Positions 1 to 10,439 of a DNA stretch of 64,000 nt are shown piece after piece. A model generated the notes under the pieces. It was not told the origin of the DNA and did not search any database. It was given only the letters and a program-made list of their open reading frames with translations. The stretch is from Cephalotus follicularis (lineage: Eukaryota; Streptophyta; Magnoliopsida; Oxalidales; Cephalotaceae): assembly GCA_001972305.1 (NCBI GenBank), contig BDDD01000173.1, positions 569,833 to 633,832 on the forward strand, in the 5' to 3' direction. A program made the position numbers and the translations under genes. Numbering within the stretch: position 1 is the stretch's first letter; each line of letters begins with the position of its first letter.

Positions 1-4
1 GGAG

Positions 5-715
5 TTGATTGAAGCGAAGTGGGAATCTCTTGATCTTTGCAGAACTTGGGACAGATTTCAGTCTGAGTTTAGTGATGCTTATGTTCCACAGATGGAGCGT
101 GATCGAAGGGAGACTGAATTGCTGGAGCTGCGTCAAGGAGACATGACGGTAGCTAAATATCAGACCAGATTCATTGAGCTGGCTAGACACACGCCTTATC
201 TAGTGGATGGAGAGTCAAGGAAGATAAGGAGATTCTTGAAGGGTTTGAGGCCAGACATCAGGTCCAAGCTGGTTGTACTACAGTTGACTTCCTTTGTTGA
301 TGTTATAGAGAAAGCAAGGATTCTGGAGGCAGATGCAAATGAGAGAAGGATGGAAAGGTCTCGTAATTCTTAATCGAGATCCGCTTATTCACAAGGGCAG
401 GGAAGTAATAATCCTGCTGGGTCATCAAAGTCTGGTAACAAGGGGCAAGGAGGTTCTCGACGGAATACTTCTCGTTCAAGGACTCCTAATCAAAGTGGCC
501 AACATGGTTCTGGAGTGTGTTCTTTTTGTGGTCTCTCAAACCATAATGAAAGTGTTTGTTGGAAGAGAATGGGGAAGTGTTTGAAGTGTGGCTCGCAAGA
601 GCATATGCTGAAGGATTGTCCGATAGTGAAAGAGCAGATGCAAAGGGGTGCTGGAGCTAGTGGTCGTGGTGCGGTTGGTCCTTCACGAAAGGATACCGGA
701 AAAGGGATTGTGAAA
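5..715 (+). pseudogene. gag: Gypsy1 gag (C-terminal half), interrupted by a stop
   Basis: Capsid/nucleocapsid precursor of an LTR retrotransposon, which packages the genomic RNA in virus-like particles. The frame starting at base 5 reads the end of a retrotransposon gag domain, ends at TAA 371-373, then continues in the same frame through a Gln/Ser/Arg-rich linker. Two CCHC zinc knuckles follow (C-x2-C-x4-H-x4-C) at about 518-565 and 578-621. Gypsy2 has a matching linker and knuckles at 42600-42870, which supports a single-frame gag-pol interrupted by one nonsense codon here. The N-terminal half is off the window. Confidence 0.88.
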
Positions 716-3700
716 GGTAGGGTCTATACCTTATCTAAGGATGATGTGCCAGAATCTACTTCTGTTATGGGAGGTACCATTTTCATATATGGTATATCAG
801 CTCGTGTCTTAATTGATTCGGGCACTATGCACTCATTTATTGCATCATATTGTATGTGGAATATGCATTGTGTGACTGATCGTTTACCATATGTGCTGGA
901 GGTGAGTACTCCAACTGGTGTTTGTTTGAGAGTTGATACTATAGTGAAGGAGTGTGAGATCACGATAGCTGGGGTTCAGTTATTCGATGATCTGATCGTA
1001 TTGCCGATCCAGGATTTTGATGTTATATTGGGAATGGGCTGGCTCTATGTTCATCGAGCTTGTGTTGACTGTTACAACAAGGAAGTGATTTTTCATCTAT
1101 CGAATGGAGTTGTGTTCAAATTCATGGGAGAGAAGCTGACTTCTACTCTGGTTATTTCTTACATTCGAGCAATGAAATATCTCGAGAAAGGATGTGAAGG
1201 TTATTTGGCGTATGTGATTGATCATACGAAAGGTACGCTTAGTCTGGAACAGGTTCCTGTTGCTTGCGATTTTCCTGATGTATTTCCAGATGATCTTGTT
1301 TTATTACTACTACAGAGAGATATGGAGTTTAGTATTGAGTTACTACCAGGAATTGCTCCGATTTCTAAGGCTCCATATCGTATGGCTCTTGCTGAATTGA
1401 AGGAATTGAAGGTGCAGTTGCAAGACTATCTTGACAAGGGGTTTATCAGACCGAGTGTATCACCATGGGGAGCACCGGTCTTATTTGTGAAAAAGAAGGA
1501 TGTGTCGATGCGGTTGTGCATTAACTATAGACTGTTGAATCAAGTGACCGTGAAGAACAAGTATCCTCTTCCACACATTGATGAACTGTTCGATCAATTG
1601 CAAGGCTCAACTGTGTTATCTAAACTTGACTTGAGGACAACCTATCATCAGTTGAGGATCCGTGAAGGTGACATTGAGAAGACTGCTTTTTGAACCAGAT
1701 ATGGGCACTATGAATTTCTGATACTGTCGTTTGGTTTGACTAATGCCCCTGCAGCTTTTATGTGTCTGATGAACATGGTGTTTCAGCGTTACCTTGATCA
1801 GTTTGTGGTTGTCTTCTTAGACGACATTCTGATTTATTCGAAGAGTATCGAAGATCACATGCAGCATATAAGAATTGTGTTACAGACACTACGGAAAGAA
1901 AGGTTATTCGCCAAATTTAGTAAGTGTGAATTTTGGCTAGATCATGTGACATTGCTTGGTCACATTGTTTCGAGTGAAGGACTGTCAATGGACCCTTCAA
2001 AGGTTGAGAGCATTGTGGATTGGCCCCAGCCGAAGAATGTTACTGAAGTTCTAGCTTCTTGGGATTGGCTGGCTATTATCGAAGGTTTATTGAGGGGTTC
2101 TCAAGGATTGCAAGTCCGTTGACTCGGTTGACTCAGAAGAAGTCGAGTTTTGTATGGGATGATGCTTGCTTCACAAGTTTTTAGGAGTTGAAGAGTCGGT
2201 TGATTTCGGCTCCAGTGTTGGCATTACCTGAGGGTAATAAGGGTTTTACTGTTTATAGTGATGCCTCTGGGAAAGGCTTGGGATGTGTTCTCATGCAGCG
2301 TGGTCGGGTAATTGCCTACGCATCAAGGAAACTGAAACCGTAAAAGGAGAATTATCCCGTACATGATCTCGAGTTGGCTGCCATAGTGTTTGCTTTGCAG
2401 AAGTGGCGACATTATCTCTATGGTGCACAATTTGAGATATTTACAGACCACAAGAGTTTGAAGTATTTGTTCTCTCAGAAGGAGCTGAACATGAGACAGA
2501 GAAGATGGGTGGAGTTCTTTAATGACTACAACTGTAATATTCAATACCACTCAGGGAAGGCTAATGTAGTTGCTGATGCGTTGAGTCGCAAGGCTATGGT
2601 TGCTGGTGCGATGGTTTCATAGTGGAAGCTATTGGAGGATTTTCAGAGATGGAATTCGTTCATGGTTTCCAAAGGGGTTGTTGGGCTAATCTTAGAGTAC
2701 AACTGGAACTTCTGGATCGTATTTTGACTTCCCAGTATAGTGACACCGAATTGTGGAATGTTCGGGAGAACCTAGATTCGGATTGTGAATTCTCTGTACA
2801 TTCAGATGGCATACTGAGGTTCCGAGGGAGAGTATGTGTCCCGGATGATGAGGGCATAAGGAATGAGCTACTACAGCAAGCTCATAAATCACATTATAGT
2901 GTTCATCTAGGGAGTTCTAAGATGTGGCAAGACATGAAGAGGAACTACTTGTGTAGTGGTATGAAGAGAGACATTGTCGAGTATGTGGCGAGGTGCCTGA
3001 CTTGTCAGAGAGTGAAGGCTGGGCATCAAAAGCCTGCTGGATTGTTACAGTCTTTACCAGTGGTTGAGTGGAAGTGGGAGCACGTGACCATGGATTTTGT
3101 ATTAGGCCTACCAAGGTCACAAAATGGACATGAAGTAGTGTGGGTTGTCGTGGACATACACACCAAGTCGGCTCACTTTCTTCCGATGAACATGACATAT
3201 TCCATCGAGAAGTTGGCTCAGTTATATATACGGGAGATAGTGAAGTTGCACGGAGTGCCGGTCGGTATTGTTTGTGACGGTGATGCAAGGTTTACTTCCA
3301 GGTTTTGGAAGAAGTTTCAAGCAGCGATTGGAACAACTCTGAGTTTCAGTACTGCATTCCACCCCCAGACTGATGGACAGTCGGAGCGCCTTATTCAGAC
3401 TCTGGAGGATATGCTTCGGGCTTGTATTGTTGATTTTGCTAGGAGTTGGGAGGATCATATTCCACTCATTGAATTCTCTTACAACAACAACTATAATTCT
3501 AGCATCAGGATGGCTCCTTATGAAGCCTTGTATGGATGGAAGTGTAGATCACCAATATGTTGGGATGAAGTGGGTGAAAGATAAGTGTTTGGACCTGATC
3601 TTGTCCAAGAAACTACAGATAAGGTCATGATAGTCAAGAAAAGGTTGCTTGCTGCACAGAGTCGGCAAATGAGCTATGCTGACAAAAGAAGAAGGAAGTT

Positions 3701-4132
3701 GGAGTTTGAGAAGGGAGATCATATGTTTTGAGAATCTCGCCTTCGAAAGGTAAACGCAAGTTTGGCATGAGAGGGAAGTTAGGTCCACGGTATATTGGGC
3801 CGTATGAGATACTGGACAAAGTTGGGGAAGTTGCATACCAGATAGCGTTGCCGCCCAACTTACAGAATGTACACAGTGTATTCCATGTTTCCATTCTACA
3901 GAAATACGTGCCTGATCCCCCTCACATATTGAGCTATGACCTTGGTTTTATCAGTGATGACCTGTCATATGACGAAAGGCCAGTGAAGATTCTGGACAGG
4001 AAGGAGAAAGTTTTAAGGAATAAGACTATTCCTATTATAAAGGTATTGTGGCAGTTTCACGTGGCTGAAGAAGCTAGTTGGGAACATGAAGCTGATATGA
4101 TAGAGACCTTCCCTCACTTGTTTGGGATGTAA
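716..4132 (+). pseudogene. pol: Gypsy1 pol: protease, RT, RNase H, integrase, chromodomain (decayed)
   Basis: Polyprotein that would process gag, copy RNA to DNA and integrate it. The protease keeps its active-site triplet D-S-G at 815-823. RT keeps the F-L-D-D catalytic motif at 1814-1825. RNase H lies near 2230-2620. Integrase runs from about 2850 with an H/H/C/C zinc motif, D in MDFVLGLP, D in CDGDARF and E in DGQSERL. A chromodomain ends at 4132 (VLWQFHVAEEASWE). Lesions seen against Gypsy2: TGA 1691-1693, a 1-bp loss near 2050, TAG 2182-2184, TAA 2341-2343, TAG 2620-2622, a shift near 2670, TAA 3582-3584 and a shift near 3728. Most stops look like C-to-T products of CAG, CAA or CGA. Not functional. 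Confidence 0.92.
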
Positions 4133-4158
4133 AGCTAAATTTGGGAACGCATTTTTTG

Positions 4159-4172
4159 TAAGGAGGGGGGAA
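4159..4172 (+). other. Gypsy1 polypurine tract
   Basis: Purine-rich stretch (TAAGGAGGGGGGAA) immediately before the 3' LTR start TGTAATGATCG. This is the expected primer site for plus-strand DNA synthesis. Gypsy2 has the equivalent AAGGAAGGGGGAA at 46379-46391. Confidence 0.85.
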
Positions 4173-4354
4173 TGTAATGATCGCAATTTCAATTCGATGT
4201 ATATTGTATGATTCCTAAATAAAATTATACATTTATATGAGATTATTTGCTAATTCTCCTTTTAATTAGCTTATTATTATGGGTATTGCAGGAAGATAAG
4301 TCTAAGTGTTGAATGTAAAGGAATCAGGCACTTGCGCGTCAATGCCATGGAATG

Positions 4355-5476
4355 ATGTCGACGCTGAGTAATATTGAAACGTGCTTAATGCTTCTTGCCT
4401 TAAGGCGTTGACTCCATGCAAGGACGTTAACGTCCATTGCTGGCGAATGGAAGGGAGTTAGGCATTAACGCAACTAAGTGAGAGCTTGTTAACGCCAAAC
4501 ATGGAGTCAACGCGTTGATGCCCTGCGTTGACGTTGACGCCTAAAGTGTCGGCAGAATACGTTAAAGGAAAGACAGAAGACGCGTGAGGGGAAAAAAGTG
4601 CGAGATTTTGAACTTCCCCATGCTCTGCACTGACGAAAAGTGAGAGAATAGTGATTGATGGAGGTCTTGTCACCTTCCATGAGGAAGGAGAGGGAGGAGT
4701 GACTCCATTAAAGCTCCTCTCCTCTTCTCCGAACCTCACACCAGTGAAGGAGAGAGTGAGTAAGAGCGTTGTTGTTCCGCCACTTAAGCCAGGAAAAGAA
4801 GCTTGAGGACTAGATCTTGGAACTTGGAAGTGGAGTGATCGAACCGATTCTTGAGGCTTGGAGAAGCTGAGGATCGGATTAAAGCTTCAAGAAGTGGACT
4901 TTCGATTCCTAACTAGGAATCAAAGGTAGGCACTAGGGTTTATGACATGTTTATGAAAATATGGCATGTATATTGTGTTATGGTGATTGTGAGTGCTTGC
5001 GTGTTGATTCCAAGTGTTAAATCCATGCTTGATTGAAATGATTGTTAACTGATTGTCCTTCTGCGTTCGATTCACGTTGACGCCTAAGTGATTGATGTTA
5101 ACGCCTTAACTGGAATAGGCGGTATTTTGTACGGATAGGTTGGTTTTCGTCAACGCTTAAGTGATTGACGTTAACGCTATAATTGGAAATAGTTGATGTT
5201 TCGTGCGGTTATGATGATTTACGTCAACGCCTAAGTGCACGTTGACGCGTAAAACCTACTGGTTTCCAGGACATCAATGCCTAAAAGGACAACGTTGACG
5301 CTTAAGGTTCCTACCTTAACACGTCGACGCCAATGTTGAACGTTGACGCCTAAGGTCCTTCCTTAATGCGTTAACACACGTGGGTAAAGAGTGACACATA
5401 GATGACGTTAACGCCTAAGATAAACGTTGATGCATAAGTGCACGTTGACGCCTAAGATACACGTCGACGCCTATAG
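4355..5476 (+). repeat. Array of about 19 GTYRAC-cored motifs in the Gypsy1 LTR
   Basis: Recurring unit close to ACGTTGACGCCTAAGTG, in both orientations and at irregular spacing. By eye the core appears as GTTGAC about 8 times, GTTAAC about 5, GTCGAC 3 and GTCAAC 3. These are the four states expected from methyl-CpG deamination of an original palindrome GTCGAC. The spread of copies within the LTR, and not in the coding part, suggests a cis-acting or locally amplified element. Function unknown. Confidence 0.75.
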
Positions 5477-5702
5477 TGACTGTTTTACATTCTGAGCATA
5501 TGTTTGCTTGCATTTATGTGGTTCGATTCCTGGGACCACCAATGATTGTATTGATTGAGTTTTCGCATATTATTAAAAGTGATATATTGTTATAGATATT
5601 ACATATCTATCAAATGATTTCAAGTGATTTACCTATTGATGCTATATGCATGGTCAAGGTTTTCTATTACTGCTTTTAAAAAGAAAACTAAGTGTATTAT
5701 TT

Positions 5703-5834
5703 GTTTCCTCAAAAGGGAAACCTAGTGAAGTGTTTTTACTGTTTCCTCCATGTGAGGTACAGTCAGTGAAGTGTTTTATCGTTTCCTCAAAAGAGATTTT
5801 AAGTGAAAGTGTTTACTGTTTTCTCAAAGAAAAC
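5703..5834 (+). repeat. Serial short stem-loops in the Gypsy1 LTR
   Basis: Several small inverted repeats follow one another: GTTTCC-tcaaaa-GGGAAAC at 5703-5721, CCTC-catgt-GAGG near 5746, and GTTTTC-tcaaa-GAAAAC at about 5818-5834. The Gypsy2 LTR has the same kind of series (CTCC-aaaa-GGAG types) at about 40690-40830 and 48060-48190. Conservation in arrangement between two diverged families hints at an RNA- or DNA-level role. None is shown. Confidence 0.55.
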
Positions 5835-6041
5835 TAGTGTTATTTTACATATTATATATATGTAATTTCAATGATTGATTGTGATTGAAGTGTTTCCGAT
5901 AGTCTAGTGGCATGGAGTATTCCGCTGACTACGGAGGTGAGCGGATGTGCCAGGAGTTGGCTCTAGCTTATTCACCAAATTTATCTGCATTGTAGACAGT
6001 GAGTGTTATATTGCCCGCCAAGTGCAGGCATTAAGTGTTTA

Positions 6042-6077
6042 CCTAGTCTATCACATCGGAGTGCATGGTGATAGTCA
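6042..6077 (+). other. Conserved hairpin in the Gypsy1 LTR
   Basis: CTATCAC and GTGATAG form a 7-bp stem around a loop ATCGGAGTGCATG, flanked by CCTAG and TCAGG that extend it imperfectly. The Gypsy2 LTRs keep the same stem at 41037-41074 and 48404-48442, with flanks CCTAA or CCTGA facing TTAGG. The stem is kept while the flanking letters change, which suggests selection on pairing at some time in the past. Confidence 0.5.
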
Positions 6078-7219
6078 GGTGGTGTATCGGTTGAGCTAGG
6101 AGGTAGCACTAGATGACACCCACCCAGTGTAGTGATTGATTGTACCCTTGTGCGGTATTCATGATCAAGTGATTGATTGTAACCATTTGGCATGATTGCT
6201 TAAATATTTTCATCATATATATACTTAGTGTTTAATTATATAATTGCCATGCATGATTACATTCGTATGTTCATTGTCATGCATATTTCCTACTTAGCCA
6301 AGTGAGGACAACGGCTAATACCTACAATTACATATTGAAGTGAAGAGTTCTACGAGCTGCTGAAGCTACACTTGGAGGCTTCTTATCTCAAGGTTGTTTA
6401 AGTTGTAATGTTATCGAATATCGAATATTGTAATAGGTCATACTCTGTTAAGTTATATTTACATTGCTGATATGTAATTTATGACTGGTATTGGATTTGG
6501 TATGCATGTAGTATGGGCTGCATGCGGATACTTTTATATAATCCAGTATGAATGATTGCTTCCACTAAGGTTTAAATTTTATTGGATTTTTATAAATGCT
6601 GGATTAACTGATAACCATGTTTAATTAATGGTAATTGAGAACGGGGTATGACATGTCAACCCTAGATTTGCCGGTATCAATAAATTTGTAATTACCATTA
6701 TGGCTATCGACAAGCCTTTGCAGAAACCCTAGGTTCCAGCTCGTCATAAACTGACCAGGTATTTCAAAGTCCATAATGAATACAGATACTATAGAGCCAA
6801 TCACCCTCACATCAGGTGTGACGATTCCTTGTTGCGAACTCACTTACATTCACATAAATCATGCAAGACCCAAAAGCTGCCTGTTTTCCAACCCCGCGAA
6901 AGAACTGAGTAGGGCATAAATCAAAGTCAAACAGTCTCGATGCAATGTAGAGTAACCACTCAGGTCTAAGGATCATACAAGTCCATGCAAGAACTTTCTT
7001 GTCTTGTAGAGCCTATACACTACTATCTTAGATGGGAAACTCTATTGACACGGGATATGTGACCATCCAAATAGAATTCCCACAATGGGTCAAGTTCAGT
7101 ATACATGGTCCCAACACGCATCCCGCATTAGCTTTAGGGTTCTGCCCAAGTGTCAATGAGCTACTCCATTCTCCCATTCGCGAGAGCAAGCATAATACGG
7201 AAAGTCTAACCGGTTCACT

Positions 7220-9934
7220 TGTAACACCCCCGAGTCGTGGGAGCCACTACAGCACACATATCAGACACTTAACATAACATTTCATAATAGAAAGACTCAG
7301 CTTTATTAAAAACGTGATGGTTTAAAGCACAACCGATAGTATACTGAAACTTATCCATAATTCAAAAGTCATGAACTGAAACTAACATATTGTTCATAAA
7401 ACAGGCCCTGCTATGACCATTTAAAAACATAAACACAAAGGGATCAGCTCCTAGATGATCCTCAGGCATAAGGGTGTCCCTCTCATCACACATTGCCCCG
7501 TTGCTCCTGATAACCTGCCACATGGAAACAAAAACGCGGCTGAGCAAATCTCAGTACGAATACAGAATGTAAACAGTAATTGATATTTTAAAGCAAAAAG
7601 AGTTCAGAGTATTTCAAAACAGAAATATTAAGCAATAAAACAGTTTAAATATTCTTTGTAAATACCCACGACAAAACATATAGACAAATTTCATAGCTTG
7701 AAAACATAAAGCATACCTTTCCAAAACATAGGTTCCATAACTGAGTATCATAACATATCACATATCAGAAACACATAGTAGTAAGGGATTCGCGACATCC
7801 ACATTGCCAAATAGAATTGAAGTGTACGGCACTACACAACAATTCCCATATCATAACATATCACATAGCATATAACTAGGATCGATCCATACGCCTCTAT
7901 CACAAATCCTATCCAAGGATATCATAAACATAGAGAGACGCCGTAAACAAATCACACCGTTACGGAAGGTGTCATACCCCTGTGCCAGGTCTACAGCATG
8001 CCTATGGTACGCCCCATAGGTGGGTACAAAACTCAGTATTTCACCATTTCAAAATATTGATTTTATCATGATCAATTTAAATATCTAGAAAGGTTTTTCG
8101 AAACATAGCCAAAAATCGTTATCGAACGATGTAAACATACACTTTCATAATCAGAAAAATCAACTCATTTAATTCACCATAAAAGAGATGATTGCATAGT
8201 ATTTCATAAACATATATTAACTGAGCTTATATAAAGTCAGAAACGTATAATTTCGTAACAATGTCAAAACTGACTTTATTTCCAAAACATGTCAAAACCG
8301 AAACATAATCGCATTCATAAAATCAAAAGAACATATTCATAAAAATTGAGTATGTTTCAAATAAATCAGTTGTTCAGAACGAGTATCAAAGAGCAGATTA
8401 TTCGTACCTTATGCGATCACAGATTAACTTACAAATATCCGGTAAGTCTAATAGTCCCACGTTGCACAATAATCTATACCATATAACAACATTCATATAA
8501 GGGTCTAAAATCACTGTGGCATAAAACAGATTCAATTTAGTACTTAAAACAGACTCGGATTCATTGGAAGAATAAACAGATTAAAGAACACGAAAACAGA
8601 AGGTTACAGGACAATCCAGTCGACTGTTGCAAATCACTAGTCGACTGTACAAGCATGGCAGTCGACTGTATCACATGGACTAGCCGACTACCCAACCAGA
8701 ATAAGAACCAGTCGACTATGACAGGGGTCCAGCCGACTGTGCAAAACAAAACAACCGACTGAATTCATAGGGCAGCCGACTACACAAGCAAAACAGTCGA
8801 CTGTTCATATAGGGAGCCGACTGTTCTGGGCGACAGAACCGTACAAACATAGCAGTTTTGTGCAATCTTGCTGCCAAAACTTGAATTACTCCACACCAGA
8901 AGACTACCAACATCTAAAACAACTTTGTATGGCATGTAAAACGATGATATAACACTGAATTTGAAAGAGGTACATAGACAGTGATTTATCTTAAAGTGAG
9001 AGATGACTTAAACCATATCATACATATGCATAATTCAATTCTATCCACTTATCACTATCATATGTTTCGAAACCAGATTATACAACACTTCCTAGGTGTC
9101 TACAGATTGCTAACAACTAAGAATTTACTTGACAGAACATAAGGAAGGCGGAAACCAAAATAAATTTATCTCTAGCAACCTATACATGCCAAAAACTAAT
9201 TCATAATAAACTAACAACATAACCACCATAGCCAGGCAACAAACTGACCTGCAATGGCGACACAAGCTGTAGAAGAACACCGAATTTTCAAAGCTTAATC
9301 ACAGCTGTGGACAGAAATCAAAGGGAAGAAAACATTCGGTTCACAATTGACAATGCCATTCATATACTAATAAAACACTTCCTAAATTGAACCTTCAAGA
9401 GACAAACCTTATTGATGAAGCAAGAGACACAGAAAACACAGCCCAATCACAATGACAGGTTCGGCAGTAATACAAGAGATGAAGGAATGGCTAAAACAAT
9501 GGTGTTGGCATACTTAAATAGCAAAATAGGGAACCAATAGGGTAGGATAGGGATTTAGGAAACAAAATCGGTTCAGATAAGGAAGGGGTTAAGATTTTTA
9601 GGAAGAAAAGAAGGAAAGAGGTAGAATTGTGCGGGAGAGGGAGATTGGAGAGAGAGGGATACGGGTGAGAGAGAGTTTGAGAGGGAGAAGGAAAATAATT
9701 AATAAGGAAAATAAGATAAAATAAAAGATTTTGTTTTAAAAAGGTTTTAAAAGCATAATTAATAAAATCAATTTGTAAATATATAATAACCCAAATCTTA
9801 CCAAATCACATACACATATTACATACTCAAAATTAAGGCCGGTATCAGTCAGCCCAAAACATAAACCCAATATAAAGTAGGCCAAGAAACAGATAAAAAG
9901 TCCGAAAATACGTACGGACAAGCAGGGTATTACA
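7220..9934 (-). mobile_element. S1: solo gypsy LTR, 2715 bp, TSD TCACT
   Basis: On the minus strand it runs TGTAATACCCTGC...GGGGTGTTACA, typical ends of a Tekay/Del-like gypsy LTR. It is flanked by TCACT at 7215-7219 and 9935-9939. The empty site is visible in the related copia LTR at about 38546-38556, where the flanks join as GTTCACTAATGCCC. No internal region or second LTR is present, so the element was lost by LTR-LTR recombination. Open frames inside it have no recognisable domain. Confidence 0.92.
8617..8825. repeat. Ten-copy CAGTCGACTG motif array in S1
   Basis: Ten copies of a 9-mer A(G/A)(T/C)CGACT(G/A) lie within 210 bp at irregular spacing. Five carry GTCGAC, four GCCGAC and one ACCGAC. 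The last two match RCCGAC, the known core of DRE/CRT elements bound by DREB/CBF factors. The same motif is in the Gypsy2 LTRs (39223-39302, 40240-40320), although the rest of those LTRs does not resemble S1. Confidence 0.75.
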
Positions 9935-10224
9935 TCACTAATGCCCGAAATAAGTGAACCTCTGACTTGGAACAATTTAGTCACAAGGAATAAGGAAGTT
10001 GCTCTCATAGCCCCCGGCTTGACAACCAACCCTTTGACATGACAGGGCACCATATATGTAAGCAATAATACGCTTCAATTATGTGATAAAACATATACAG
10101 TATGCCATTAATAAAATGTAATTTGCAAAAGGTAACATGAAATGAATAAGACTGTATATAATATAAGTAGAGTACAAGTACATCCAGCCACCTTGTGGCT
10201 TGACGGGTCACACTCTCTCTAACA

Positions 10225-10439
10225 AGGGAACCCCGATCTCCCCTACGATCCGAACACATTTACCAGTGCTATCTTTTGATCCTAGGGATCATGGATAGGG
10301 GAGATTTTTAGCTTGAGAGTGTCACCTTAAAGGTGAACATAGTAGATCCATAGCTCTAGGTAGCTTAACTTTCAAGAATCATCGTTGGGCGATGAACTTG
10401 AATTTTTGGTCCTCGTGGCCTTAGGGCCAAGTGGGAGAT
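10225..10439 (+). repeat. Copia internal remnant ending in a polypurine tract
   Basis: About 215 bp lie between two outward-facing copia LTR starts. It ends in AAGTGGGAGAT (10429-10439) directly before the LTR start TGCTAGAG, so it is the last untranslated part of a copia element whose 3' LTR follows. No protein domain remains. It contains the near-palindromes GATCCTAGGGATC and TGGCCTTAGGGCCA. Confidence 0.6.

Larger units (their letters stand above)
1..6653 (+). mobile_element. Gypsy1: 3' part of a chromodomain Ty3/gypsy LTR retrotransposon
   Basis: The window opens inside gag. Domain order is gag, two zinc knuckles, aspartic protease, reverse transcriptase, RNase H, integrase, chromodomain, polypurine tract, 3' LTR. 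That order with a C-terminal chromodomain identifies a chromovirus; the RT/integrase wording and LTR ends (TGTAAT...ATGACA) suit the Tekay/Del branch (inference). The 5' LTR lies outside the window. The element sits inside a copia LTR: the bases after its 3' LTR (TGTCAACCCTAG) reappear uninterrupted near 37988 in a related copia LTR, so the right-hand target duplication is probably TGTCA at 6654-6658. Confidence 0.93.
4173..6653 (+). repeat. Gypsy1 3' LTR (2481 bp)
   Basis: Starts TGTAATGATCGC directly after the polypurine tract and ends GGGGTATGACA. The ends parallel those of the Gypsy2 LTRs (TGTAATAACCGC...GGGGTGTGACA). It carries a dense array of GTYRAC motifs in its first half, a series of short stem-loops near 5703-5834 and a block near 5890-6150 conserved with the Gypsy2 LTR. 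Small open frames here are not supported as genes. Confidence 0.92.
6654..10224 (-). repeat. Copia-type LTR (CopiaY-related), interrupted by S1
   Basis: Pieces 6654-7219 and 9940-10224 together align by eye with 37970-38831, the U3 side of the CopiaY 5' LTR: shared blocks include the CACTCAGGTCTAA region and the TGACTTGGAACTAA region. On the minus strand the LTR starts at 10224 with TGTTAGAGAGAG. Its other end was replaced by the Gypsy1 insertion and lies off the window. A solo gypsy LTR occupies 7220-9934. Confidence 0.75.

Noticed and set aside
4355-5476. CRISPR-like or satellite array
   Set aside because: Spacing is irregular, units occur in both orientations, and spacers are not of equal size. 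Plant LTR context excludes CRISPR.
9736-10065. 109-codon minus-strand ORF
   Set aside because: It crosses the boundary of the S1 solo LTR into the copia LTR, so it is a chance frame.
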